DNA of 24,267 bases from Nemertoderma westbladi (Eukaryota > Xenacoelomorpha > Nemertodermatida > Nemertodermatidae). The notes below the pieces were generated by a model. It was given only the letters and a program-made list of their open reading frames with translations. It had not been told where the DNA came from and searched no databases. The stretch covers positions 1-24,267 of the forward strand of contig JAUCBJ010002466.1 in assembly GCA_032718475.1 (NCBI GenBank). Direction: 5' to 3'. The position numbers were made by a program, and so were the translations under genes. Positions 1 through 9,592 of this stretch are shown piece after piece. The first letter of the stretch is position 1, and every line of letters starts with the position of its first letter.

Positions 1-11
1 TCAGTACTATA

Positions 12-350
12 GTACCTGTAAATTTCAAATTATATCAGGCTCAGCATATTATAGTTACCCCCTCCCCTCATACCTCCCATACCATTGTTTACAGCAGTTA
101 TTGTATTATATAATAAATAATATACCAAACCAAAATCCCAATTGAAGTGCGATATCAAGATTTCCTTAGAATATTCCCTGAATTAGAAATACAGAGATAT
201 GAAATGGCCCTAAAACCTAAAACAAATATATTAAATGGCCTTCCTAGGAAAATACACCCATGTTAGATTGAGTTCATAATCTACAGTTAATTATATTAAA
301 TTTATTAACAAGTGGCCCCTTTATAATATCAAAATATAAAATATGGCCCT
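12..350. repeat. dispersed repeat, direct copy 1
   Basis: This stretch recurs about 811 bp downstream (823-1160) in the same orientation with few differences, and its distal half recurs inverted at 1979-2165. It contains several 'aaatggccct'-type words that also occur in the minisatellite at 2354-2703. It holds no credible coding sequence. The family is unknown to me; a non-autonomous transposon or a satellite-related repeat would both fit. Confidence 0.85.
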
Positions 351-822
351 AAATTCATAAATTAATTTTATTGATGTCTATTGGCAGAAATAGACTGGCA
401 GACAGACATGTGTCAAACGGAAAAGGCAGGGGGAAGGATAATTGGGATTACAATCAGAAGATGTGAGGCAAAGGTGGCTTCTACTGCTTGCCTTGCCATT
501 TGCCCATCGCCTTATAAGTTAATAATAAAAGTAAGTAATAATAGTAAAGTGAAATTCTCCTCCAGTTCCGTTATTTATGATACGTTAAGCTGAAACTTGT
601 GAAATCAATACTATAATACAACCTGCGCTGCATCATTGGGGAGAAAATGATCCATATGCAGTTTTTTAAGTTTTTTATATGCAGTTTTAAATTTCACAAA
701 ATTTAAAACCTTCGATATTTCATATTTTATAATCATACCTGGCAATCATTATAGTAATAATTAAGGTGCATAATACTAGCTCAGGCACATTTTACATACA
801 AAAACGTGCATTTATAATCTTT

Positions 823-1160
823 GTACCTGTAAATTTCAGATTATATCAGGCTCAGCATATTATAGTTAACCCCCTCCCCTCATACCTCCCATACCGTTGT
901 TTACAGCAGTTATTGTATTATATAATAAATAATATCCACCAAAATCCCAATTGAAGTGCGATATCAAGATTTCCTTAGAATATTCCCTGAATTAGAAATA
1001 CAGAGATATGAAATGGCCCTAAAACCTAAAACAAATATATTAAATGGCCTTCCTAGGAAAATACACTCATGTTAGATTGAGTTTATATTGTACAGTTAAA
1101 TTACATTAAATTTATTAACAGTGGCCCTATCAAAATATCAAAATATATAAAATGACCTTT
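823..1160. repeat. dispersed repeat, direct copy 2 and left arm of an inverted pair
   Basis: This is the second direct copy of the 12-350 repeat. Its distal part (about 980-1160) is also the reverse complement of 1979-2165, at roughly 85-90% identity by eye. The pair encloses the 21-bp tandem array, so 823-2165 may be one foldback-type element. Confidence 0.8.
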
Positions 1161-1222
1161 TAGATTTACAGTAAATATATTGCAGCCAATTGGAAAATAT
1201 AATTTGGCAATTGGCAATTACG

Positions 1223-1356
1223 ATTCCCCATACTTAGTTCCAATTTAAGCCTCATGCGAATTTACTTCCAATGGAAAAGAATTTAGTTCCAATTGAAACG
1301 AATTTAGTTCCAATTTTGGCGAATTTATTTCCAATTTGGGCGAACTTAGTTCCAAT
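1223..1356 (-). repeat. 21-bp tandem array, reversed half
   Basis: About six copies of a degenerate unit with the core 'TTAGTTCCAATT' lie here. They are the reverse complement of the 'TTGGAACTAAATTCG' units in the following array. The orientation changes at about 1357-1370. An open frame across this stretch only reflects the repeat period being a multiple of three. Confidence 0.75.
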
Positions 1357-1370
1357 AACTAGAGAAAAAA

Positions 1371-1885
1371 GTTCGTACCCATTGGAACTAAATTCGCATG
1401 CATTGGAACTAAATTCGCATCCATTGGAACTAAATTCGCATCCATTGGAACTAAGTTCGTTTTGATATTCTGGGATTGGAACTAAGTTCGCCTCGATTGG
1501 AACTAAGTTCGCTTTGTAAAATTTATTTTGGAACTAAATTAATTTCAATTAGAACTAAGTTCGTGCTACCCACGTGGCTATCCCCACGATTGAAACATTG
1601 GAACTAAGTTCGTACCCATTGGAACTAAATTCGCATGCATTGGAACTAAATTCGCTTCCATTGGAACTAAATTCGCATGCATTGGAACTAAATTCACATC
1701 CATTGGAACTAAATTCGCATCCATTGGAACTAAGTTCGTTTTGATATTCTGGGATTGGAACTAAGTTCGCCTCGATTGGAACTAAGTTCGCTTTGTAAAA
1801 TTTATTTTGGATCTAAATGCGTTTCAATTGGATCAACATAAGTTCGCCTTTGAAAATGTGCGATTGGAACTAAGTTCGTGCTACC
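1371..1885 (+). repeat. 21-bp tandem array (TTGGAACTAAATTCG core)
   Basis: About 17 copies of a unit with a 15-bp core (TTGGAACTAAATTCG or TTGGAACTAAGTTCG) and short spacers such as 'CATGCA' or 'CATCCA'. There is higher-order structure: the block beginning near 1371 (several 21-bp units, then a 'gatattctggga' spacer and two more units) is repeated beginning near 1607. It is not a CRISPR array, because the spacers are short and mostly shared and the context is eukaryotic. Confidence 0.9.
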
Positions 1886-1978
1886 TTATGAGTTACCAGT
1901 GGAGCACGGGCCTTTTAGTAGAAGCCACATTCAGCGTCGCACCTCTGATTGTAGTTTAGGAATGTAATTTTGTAAATT

Positions 1979-2165
1979 TAGGGCCATTTTTTATATTTTT
2001 ATATTTTGTTAGGGCCACTATTAATAAATTTAATGTAATTTAACCGTACAATATGAACACAATCTAACATGGATGTGTTTTCCTTGGAAGGCCATTTAAT
2101 ATATTTGTTTTAGGTTTAAGGGCCATTTCATATTTTCAAATCTCTGTATCTTCAAAATCAAGGAA
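1979..2165. repeat. inverted copy of the dispersed repeat (right arm)
   Basis: Read as its reverse complement, this matches about 980-1160: the same order of 'gaaatggccct', 'aacctaaaacaaatatatta', 'catgttagattg' and 'taaatttattaa' blocks. With the left arm it forms a ~180-bp inverted repeat around ~820 bp of mostly tandem-repeat DNA. Confidence 0.8.
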
Positions 2166-2259
2166 TGTTTTGTATTATAAACTAGGGGATTCGCAAAGGG
2201 GTGAAAATTTTGTCTTTGTCAGGTTCCACCTCAGTCAAATTGGTTGCGCTCACGCTTAT

Positions 2260-2284
2260 GGGGGGGGGGGGGGGGGGGGGGGGG
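2260..2284 (+). repeat. homopolymer run of 25 G
   Basis: An uninterrupted run of 25 G residues. It could form a G-quadruplex and its length is prone to sequencing error. Several similar runs lie inside the LTR element downstream. Confidence 0.95.
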
Positions 2285-2353
2285 TTGTTACTACCCTATT
2301 GTATTACGGCAATTCAATTCCTATATTAATGATTGTGGCCCTCATTAGACAAT

Positions 2354-2703
2354 GGGCCATTTAAAAGGAAGTGGCCCATTCATGACAATGTCCTATTTGA
2401 GCCACTTAAATATCAAATAGCCCTCAGTAGTGAATAGACAATGTTCGTAAGGGACATTTAAAAGGAAGTGGCCCATTTAAGACAATGTCTCATTTGAGCC
2501 ACTTAAATGTAAAATGGCCCTCAGTAAACAATGTTTGTAAGGGCCATTTAAAAGGAAGTGGCCCATTTAAGACAATGTCTCATTTGAGCCACTTAAATGT
2601 AAAATGGCCCTCAGTAAACAATGTTTGTAAGGGCCATTTAAAAGGAAGTGGCCCATTTAAGACAATGTCTCATTTGAGCCACTTATATGTAAAATGGCCC
2701 TAG
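2354..2703 (+). repeat. 90-bp minisatellite
   Basis: Three near-perfect 90-bp units follow a more degenerate first unit. Each contains 'gggccatttaaaaggaagtg', 'gcccatttaagacaatgtct' and 'gagccacttaaatgtaaaat'. Because 90 is a multiple of three, an open frame encoding a 30-residue repeat exists at 2485-2703. It has no separate start context or recognisable domain, so I do not treat it as a gene. A lone related unit lies at 4151-4231. Confidence 0.9.
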
Positions 2704-4140
2704 ATGGCAATAGATACGAATTGATTTCTATATCTTGTTACTCGCATTACATGTGTTTTACGTTGGTTCTAAATTCATTGGAATTAGCAAGTCGTTAGAC
2801 TTGATTACTGTAAGAAAAAAAAGCTACTGGCTACTGGCTACTGACTACTGACCTAGAGCAAAAACGGCTCTAACGATTTTGATGAAATTTTGCATGGACC
2901 ATGAAAATGGATTTCTAAGGGTACTTGTGAAATCGCGGTTTAAATTGAAACATCTCAACTTGTTTTATTTCGAAAAATAGCCCCAAAACACTAAAATTGC
3001 CATAGGCGCAATGATAAAACACCAGCTGGCACTCATGAAAAATGTATAGAGATGGCCTGGTAATGCATTCAATAGGAAGGCCAACTAACAAAGAAGTACT
3101 TTCTCTGCCAAGTTTTATTATCACTCTACTATACAACCCAGACAGTAAACAAACATTAATTTGTTTAACTGGCTATTACAGTTTCAGCTGAATAACTCTT
3201 CCCAAAGCATCCTTGCTATGTTAATTAATTGGCGTGCAAGCTAAATGACTGTTAGTTACACAGTGTGTTGGCTACACAGTGTATTGTAATATGCTCTCAT
3301 CGCATTATTGTTTTATTTTGAAATCTTTGTGCCAACATTAATACTGTGGAGGCTGTATGCTTATAAGGCTGAATATTTACTCAGCCTCAAAATGATTCTC
3401 CATAAGGCTAACATTATTGTTTGAAATATAAAAATCTGTTATAATAATAATATAATTGTTATATTTAATTAATATCGTGGTTTACATTGAACAGTGTAAA
3501 TTGTTAATTGTGGTTTACATTGAAACATCTCAACTTGTTTTATTTATTACAAAAATAAGAACGAATTTGTCTTATCACTTCATGTGCGCGATTGTATTGA
3601 ATTCATGACAACTGCTGTTGTTGTTATTAATCAATTGACACCTCGACTCCTCTCTGAGACTCCGACTACTCTATCCGATAGAATAAAATAATCATTTCGC
3701 TAACTGCTATCTATCTTCTATAATCATAACAGCTTTTATAATTCATTAGATGATTACAACATAATAATTATAGTTTGAAGTTGTCTAGAAAAATGTTCGT
3801 ACACCACCAGGACTACCCTCACACTAATTTATTATCAGACAGAACAAAAAGCTTTTACTTGATTCGTACTGTCCCCTACGACTTGCTTCACGGGCCGCTA
3901 GGCCCGTCTCTAGTAAATACATACGGCTTTAGACATTTCAAATTGTATTTTTCGGAGGTGTGTGCCAAATTAATAATAAACAAAACTAATAACAAAATTT
4001 TAATAAAAAACTTCCCAAGAAATTGGAATATTTATAATCAGCGCCCCAGAAAACCTAAAAATGTGAATTTAAGCATGCTAATAAGAGTAAATTTTTTATT
4101 ATTATTTCCGGTATGAATAGGGTTAAAGGTGTAAAAAGGG
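2704..4140. other. AT-rich stretch without a recognisable gene
   Basis: It contains a short 'tactggctactggctactgac' run near 2825-2850, a ~34-bp direct repeat at 2936-2970 and 3511-3544, and one 113-codon open frame at 3775-4116. That frame starts at a non-ATG codon in AT-rich DNA, has no recognisable domain and reads like chance. No RNA gene was seen. Confidence 0.6.
2936..3544 (+). repeat. pair of ~34-bp direct repeats
   Basis: The segment at 2936-2970, containing 'attgaaacatctcaacttg', recurs at 3511-3544 with one mismatch (aaattg versus acattg). A shorter related piece, 'ggtttacattgaacag', lies at about 3479. The intervening ~540 bp has no recognisable element structure. Confidence 0.7.
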
Positions 4141-4150
4141 TAAAAAGTTA

Positions 4151-4231
4151 AAGTGGCCCATTCAAGACAATGTCTCATTGGAGCCACTTAAATGGCCCTC
4201 AGTAGACACTGTTCCTAAGGGCCATTTAAAT
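4151..4231 (+). repeat. isolated unit of the 90-bp minisatellite family
   Basis: It shares 'agtggcccatt', 'aagacaatgtctcatt', 'gagccacttaaa' and 'gggccatttaaa' with the array at 2354-2703 in the same order, with a small internal deletion. It may be a dispersed copy of the monomer or the remains of a second array. Confidence 0.75.
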
Positions 4232-4288
4232 TGGTCTGGGTCCTTCAAGACAAATCTCCCATTGGATACACGCAATGAAGGAAATGTC

Positions 4289-4336
4289 ATATCATAGCAT
4301 AGCATAGCATAGCATAGTATAATACCATAGCATACA
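4289..4336 (+). repeat. (CATAG)n microsatellite
   Basis: At least five consecutive 'catag' units lie between about 4291 and 4317, with imperfect 'catac' units following. Scattered 'catagcat' words continue at 4615-4740. Confidence 0.85.
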
Positions 4337-4345
4337 TACATAACA

Positions 4346-5030
4346 TAATGCATAACTATATAATAATTCAGCTGGTCGAGACAATGACAAATATAGAATA
4401 GGCCCTATAACAATATTATATATATAGAATAATAATGAAATTTATAGAGGCACATAAATAATGGCTATAATAATGTAGCACATACTGAGTTTGTAAGGCT
4501 GAAGTGTTTTCAATACTAACTGCTAATGGATTATATTCCTGTCACTAGAATATCGTTTCTAGTAGTCGTGAAATGTTAGGATACATACCTAACATAACAT
4601 CTACAATTAGTTATCATAGCATGCATAGCATACATCTTATATCAGCAAACCAAACATAAACTGTAGCATGCCCTAAGACTAAGGGTCGGACGATAGCATG
4701 CCATAGCATAGTTATATACCATACCATACATACCTTAAATAGCATGCAACATTGTAATCCTAAAGTATATTTCATTGTTTTTTAGCTTTCAAACTATGTT
4801 CTGTTAAACTGTAGTGGCCGCTAAATGAATCAAGTTTCCATAATTATTCATGTGTATTCATGTTGTATTTGTGCAAATTATCAAACCTTCCGTTTGGCAC
4901 AGTTTAGTGAAGTACAAGAGACGGCGAAACACATAATAACAAAGAATCGAATATAGTGGCTGCAGATATGGTTTGACAGATGGGAGCTAGGTATATTAGG
5001 TAGTATTTCAAGGTCTACCTTTTTTTTTTG
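4346..5030. other. AT-rich stretch without a recognisable gene
   Basis: No open frame with a recognisable domain. It contains degenerate 'catagcatgcatagcatac' words and a T run (5020-5029) just before the tRNA-like segment. Confidence 0.6.
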
Positions 5031-5090
5031 CCTGAGCCGCTAGCGGAATGGTACGAGCGCCCAACTGGCGGTCACCACTTCGATCCCATC
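5031..5090 (+). repeat. tRNA-like SINE head (A-box and B-box)
   Basis: The segment 'tagcggaatggtacgagcgc' (5041-5060) resembles a tRNA D-arm/A-box. 'acttcgatccc' (5077-5087) resembles the T-loop B-box consensus (GGTTCGANTCC). The spacing is close to that of a tRNA. I could not pair a 7-bp acceptor stem, and the sequence continues into AT-rich DNA, so a tRNA-derived SINE or tRNA pseudogene fits better than a working tRNA. Confidence 0.45.
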
Positions 5091-5566
5091 TGGACGTCAT
5101 TCTCGACTTTGCTAAGCTGTGCCCAACAAAAGTTATAATAATTATTCATGAATCAATAATTATTGCTGTTCAATTTATTTCAGGGAAATTCGTTGAGTAG
5201 AAACATATGTAATTATCAGATTCTGCATTTTTGCACTTTTTTTTTAAGAAAACAACATTTCATTCGTGAGTATAAAGTTCTACAAACGCGACTAGTTTAT
5301 TTTAGTAGCTAGCGCACGGTATCATTTTAGTCAGAAAATCACTAAAACCTAGTAAAAGGAATTACCCGAAATTGTTTTATTTGTAACACACCCACACACA
5401 CACGCCCTAAAACATATCGCCCTTAAAGTTCTACTAGCTATAGCGTACTATACATTACGTTAGGAGGAAATTATTTGTATTTGTACAATTAGGATCTGAT
5501 TTGATTGCGGCAAGATAAGGAGCATTTCACTTTCGTTATTAAACTGTTGTTTGTCTGGACAACGGT
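5091..5566. other. no recognisable gene
   Basis: AT-rich sequence that may include the body of the tRNA-like SINE. A short (CA)n run lies near 5388-5403. No coding or RNA signal was seen. Confidence 0.55.
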
Positions 5567-5690
5567 ATTGTTACATTTAGGCCTGACCCTTTAGACTGAT
5601 TTCGTACAGGGGGATCAGTTATTGTTACATTTAGGCACGACTTTAGGCTGATTTCGACAGGGATGATCAGCATTGTTACACTAGGTCTGT
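5567..5690 (+). repeat. ~52-bp tandem repeat, about 2.4 copies
   Basis: Units begin at 5567, 5621 and 5672 with 'attgttacattaggc'-like sequence. The first two continue through 'actgatttcg' and 'cagggggatcag'-like blocks. Copies differ by small indels. Confidence 0.8.
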
Positions 5691-5825
5691 TAACCACCTA
5701 GTTCGTATATAAACCATATAAATCACACCGCGGCAAGTTACTGTATTTAGGACTGTCAGTGATAGTTAGGATTCGCTGCGCGGGGATTGTAAAAAATACT
5801 AGCATTATACCATAAAAAATCTTTT

Positions 5826-6394
5826 TGCTAGCTAGTATTTTAAGAAATATTCATTTCATTGAAGAATATATTAATGACCAAAATAATTCATACATGGGTC
5901 AGACACACTTACGGGCTGTACAGGTTCTCCAGAAATGGAAGGACTCCATTGAGGAGGATCAACGTAACAGTCAAAAATATGTCAAGCAAAACCTCAACAC
6001 GGTTGCTACTATTGCATTCCAGGTTCAGAGGCAGTTGGGCACCACTGATCAGGGTTTTGTAGAACTGTCAGTCTGTGATATTGGGCAGTAGAAGTTGGTG
6101 ATGGTAGAGGAGCGTGAGAAATGTGGAATAAAGAGGGTGGAAGTTTAGATGGCCGCCTGAAGCGGATCAACTGGTGCAGATTAAACATCATCTCACCTAC
6201 GATCCAAGGTCTCCTTGGCCAGAGAGGCTATCAAGAGCTTCCACAAAACTATCACCCTTTGGTCATCCCTAGAGAGACAGGAGAAGGAGGTAAACTCAAT
6301 GATTGAGTTTGATGATAAGACTCTGACAGATGCCCTGTTTCTTGTGAATGATGAGAAAATCCTTCATTCTACACCTGTACTTACTATTGATTAA
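5826..6394 (+). pseudogene. degraded coding remnant, unknown protein
   Basis: One frame stays protein-like through most of this interval. The first part is a hydrophilic, helix-prone stretch of ~88 residues (for example FIEEYINDQNNSYMGQ and VLQKWKDSIEEDQRNSQKYV). After stops near 6089, 6146, 6158 and 6182 the same frame resumes for ~69 residues (for example FHKTITLWSSLERQEKEVNS and EFDDKTLTDALFLVNDEKIL), ending at TAA 6392-6394. That the same frame resumes suggests point-mutation decay rather than chance; a short intron over 6090-6184 is an alternative, but I see no clear splice sites. I recognise no domain. There is no poly-A tail or repeat boundary to prove a processed copy. Confidence 0.45.
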
Positions 6395-6778
6395 TTTCAC
6401 GAGTTGTCGTTGACTTATCAGTTTGTCTCTCCGAACAGCCAAGTATTCGCGGCAGTGGCTCTTCCGTACGGGAGGGCCGCAATCGTTCGCCGCCTATTTA
6501 CTTTCTTTTATAATTAGAGCCATTGTGTCAATTATTTTCTTCCACCACTGCGTGGAACTTCGTGGTATTTATTGCTATTTCAAAATATATTTTAGAAGGA
6601 AAAAAGTTCTGGAAGGGCCATACCTCACTACTTGTTAATTAGAGCCCCCTAGTGGATCATATTAGTATTTCATTTACATCTAAGCAAGTTTGTTGGGTAT
6701 GCTCAAAAGTTATATATTCGCACTGGCCCTTATCGGCCAATGCATATATATATATATATATAGTTGATGTATCAGCAG
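6395..6778. other. gene-free interval with an (AT)n microsatellite
   Basis: No convincing coding signal. An (AT)n run lies at 6744-6762. This is the 3' flank of both the remnant at 5826-6394 and the minus-strand recombinase gene. Confidence 0.6.
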
Positions 6779-8153
6779 CTAATTATTAGTATTCTGGTGC
6801 GATCCAACGTATACGTTCACGTTCCCAAAGAACTTATTGTTGCTAAAAATGGAGTCCATGGTCCTCTCTATAGAGCCATCAGTACACTGTACCGTGGTAG
6901 TCGTTGATAAGGATGTAGTAGTGGTCGATGCGGTGGAAGCCATCATAGCTTGAGGCAATGTCGTGGTATTGTTATCCGCATCTAAGGCAATTTTGCCGCC
7001 AGATATAACGTTTGAGAGGGTGTTGCTCACACTGTACTGTGCCGTTCCAATAGCGGGATGTCGTGGCCAAACTTGAATGGCCAAGTTGTTTCTGGGCATA
7101 TGTCGCTGGTAGATGTTGGTCAATAATAGCTTGAGCAGTTGTCTTCCTATATGACATCGGGGTGATCTTGCGACCATCCGTGTTGATTCCAGAGCGTTTT
7201 ACAACATCTTTCATTATCTGACCGAAGGTATTCTTCCCAACGGGCTGGTTGCAAAACCATGATGCGCCATCCTTAGGTTGATTGGGTTTCGGGCGAACCC
7301 AATAGGGGTCTTCATCTATTATTTTCCCGTTGGGGTACCGTTTCTCCATGTATTTTTCATTCAAGAACACGGGATATACATCACGGTCTGTAGGTACCTC
7401 GTACGCCTTTGGGATAACCACTCTATCTGGGTGTGGAACCCTTTCTGGTTTTAGTATTTCGCACTTTGAGTTGTAGGAAGTGAAGACCCTTCTTTTGGTC
7501 AAAGTACTTCTTCACATCACCAACCATCATGTTTCTCATTTCTAACCCAGGGCGGCAACCAAATTGTGTTGTTCAAACAACGTACTGTACAATGTGTTTT
7601 GCAACACCTGTGGGGTAGAATGTCCCAGCTGCCCACTTGACTTCATGATGGAAAAATCATGGGAATCCATTGGGTCGCTGGCATTTGGGTTATGACCCTT
7701 GCCATCGGCCTTGAGCTGCGACTGCCTGGCACGAAACACCGCCTTTGTGTCTTTAAATTCTTTCAGCTCGAGGACATTCCCAATACATAGTTCCTTGTAA
7801 TGACGCAATAGGCCATAGAAGTAACTCCTAAGGGTCGAGGTTTCTAGCTTTTCTCCTGATTTTTTTTTGTATCTCTTAATGAAATTATTTGTGTGGTATG
7901 CTAGTTCCTCCATACTCATACATGTTATTTCTTTGGTGCATTTGATGAGACGCAGGTAATTTTTTAGCGCTGCTACTGCACTCTTTGTTGCCTCGTTTGT
8001 GTTGCTATTTTTATTGGTGGTAATATAGTTTTTATCTTCTATTTCTTCAGAGAGCCGCAGAAGGTCTTCATCATTGATGAAATCATCGTCTATAGTTACT
8101 AAATCGTCATTCAGTGAAACAAACATCTCATCGAGATTATCTTGTTCCATCAT
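6779..8153 (-). pseudogene. Crypton-like tyrosine recombinase (DUF3504-type), frame-broken
   Basis: The gene starts at ATG 8153 with an acidic N-terminus (EDLLRLSEEIEDK). A helical core-binding-like region follows at residues ~60-135, then 'DPMDSHDFSIMKSSGQLGHS', which resembles the start of the DUF3504 catalytic domain in ZMYM/QRICH1/KCTD1-type proteins and Cryptons. The first catalytic Arg context (GCRPGLEMR, Arg at 7552-7554) is in another frame. The original frame returns at ~7500 and holds 'MSYR' (the usual HxxR with Ser for His), 'QLGHSSL' and the putative nucleophile in 'TSRYW' (Tyr at 7050-7052). A Thr-rich C-terminal tail continues in a third frame to 6779. Family knowledge: tyrosine recombinases cut and rejoin DNA through the Tyr. 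Inference: three indels (near 7560, 7500 and 7045) make this a dead copy, unless some are sequencing errors. No flanking repeats typical of an insertion were found. Confidence 0.72.
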
Positions 8154-8881
8154 TGTGAGCGAGGGATATTTTAGTGCGACGACTGTGGTACTAGTTAGTT
8201 ATGGCACGCTTACTAATGTACTTAAGTAAAAATTTGTATAGTTCACAAAAGTTGGCTAACTTAATAACGATAAATAGATATTAAAGTTCCACCTGTGGCT
8301 ACATTTATTTATTACAATGCGCTGCCACTAGTTGTGTGAAATTCGAGCTCTTAGAAATGTTTCAGAAAATAATTAATACGTTCATTGATTTAACATTAGC
8401 AGTGAATAATATATAAATTAATTAGTTATTAGTGTAAATATTGTAATGTATTATAGCGTCAAGAACATAGCGTTATACATAAGTTTATTAATATTATTAT
8501 TTAATTATGTTCTTGTAGATTTCGTTATTATGGGTGTATCGTTCCGCCCGTGGCTTCATTTTGTTCTTATAATTCCAAAAAAGTTTCTAGAACAAATAAT
8601 ATTTATTCCAGAATATTAATTTCATTTAAATATAGCTAACATGTTCAAAACATTTAAATAATTGCAAAATTAGAAAGCAAGAAAATTATCTGGAAAAAAA
8701 AAATTTGTTCTAGTACATGTTAATACAGTATATGTTCTAAAAGAAATATTTTTGTCCTAGAATTGGATTGATTATTTTAATCAATGGCTAACAAGTTATA
8801 GAATAATTTAAAAGACAACATACAAAAAACTAGTATGAAAGTACCAGAAAAAATATTAATGTATCCATAGGCGGAACTGCC
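8154..8881. other. AT-rich intergenic stretch
   Basis: No coding signal. It is the 5' flank of the minus-strand recombinase and the left flank of the LTR element. The last seven bases before the LTR are 'aactgcc', a candidate target-site duplicate. Confidence 0.6.
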
Positions 8882-9484
8882 TGTAAGCGAATTCAATTAT
8901 ACTTCATTGCCCACCAGAAAATGGGACTAGTGGCATTTTAGCAATATGTTGGGGATACGAGATTACCAATATTAATCTCGTATCATAACCAACATTGGGG
9001 GGGGGGGGGGGGGGGGGGTCACAAGCCCCAAAGCCACAGAGAAATGTGAGATGTCAAACCACCTCGGAGGGAAGGCAGCTAGTAAAGGCTAGCAGCGAAG
9101 GGGAAACACTCCCAGGGAGTGCCAAATTGACAAGTAGTATATTAGCCAATAGTGGGGAGGGAAGCACGTGATAGGGAACAGGAAAGCATCCATTGGGTAG
9201 AGGGCCAAAGGTAGAGTAGGAGGTAAACCAATATTCGATGTATTAATCATATATTATCTTACATTACTGGTTTACCGGTCAGTTGTGTTATTCAGTTCAG
9301 TGAGTGCACACCGGTCATAGTTAATGACGCCACCACCATACCGGTAACAATCAATCTGAATTTTCTGCTTATATCAGTCTGACGTGCTATTATCGTCCAT
9401 ATTAATTAATATCGAGAGACAACAGGAACTTTCACTGTATTTCCCAGACGGCCTCGGCCAAAGCTAGTAGCACGATCCCCAGCA
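8882..9484 (+). repeat. 5' LTR
   Basis: It opens with TGTAAGCG and, if it ends at 'ccccagca' (9484), is 603 bp long with TG...CA termini. Its first ~140 bp match 19084-19225 and the rest matches 21981-23157, both at about 88-90% identity by eye. It contains a 12-bp hairpin, a 22-base G run (8997-9018) and a 'cacgtgatagggaacaggaa' block conserved in all copies. Similarity to the right-hand copy continues past 9484 to about 9551, so the 3' boundary is uncertain. Confidence 0.78.
8954..8984 (+). other. LTR stem-loop (12-bp perfect arms)
   Basis: GATACGAGATTA and TAATCTCGTATC pair perfectly around a 7-base loop. The same hairpin is intact at 19155-19185 in the other LTR although flanking bases differ. 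Confidence 0.85.
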
Positions 9485-9487
9485 GAA

Positions 9488-9500
9488 TGGTGACGCGTAC
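9488..9500 (+). promoter_or_regulatory. candidate primer-binding site
   Basis: TGGTGACGCGTAC lies three bases after the proposed LTR end, where retrotransposons carry the complement of a tRNA 3' end (starting TGG for CCA). It resembles serine-type sites beginning TGGCGACG, but I cannot assign the tRNA. The right-hand copy has CGGTGACGCG at 23160. Confidence 0.5.
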
Positions 9501-9592
9501 ATTTCTAACCCGGTCGGGATCTCCTATCCCGTCACAGTCATTAACTTTACCACCTGCCAATAAACTGTGACTGCAAGAACAAAGAGATCGAG

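Noticed and set aside
1271-1465. Open frame encoding 'NLVPI' and 'LELNSHP' type repeats
   Set aside because: It lies wholly in the 21-bp tandem array (21 is a multiple of three), so openness is automatic; the two halves are reverse complements of each other.
1371-1885. CRISPR-like regular repeats
   Set aside because: Spacers are about 6 bp and mostly shared, units are degenerate, there are no cas genes, and the context is eukaryotic.
2915-3136. 73-codon open frame on the minus strand
   Set aside because: It overlaps a dispersed direct repeat (2936-2970), with no domain or context.
3775-4116. 113-codon open frame on the + strand
   Set aside because: AT-rich composition, non-ATG beginning, no recognisable domain or neighbouring signal; likely chance.
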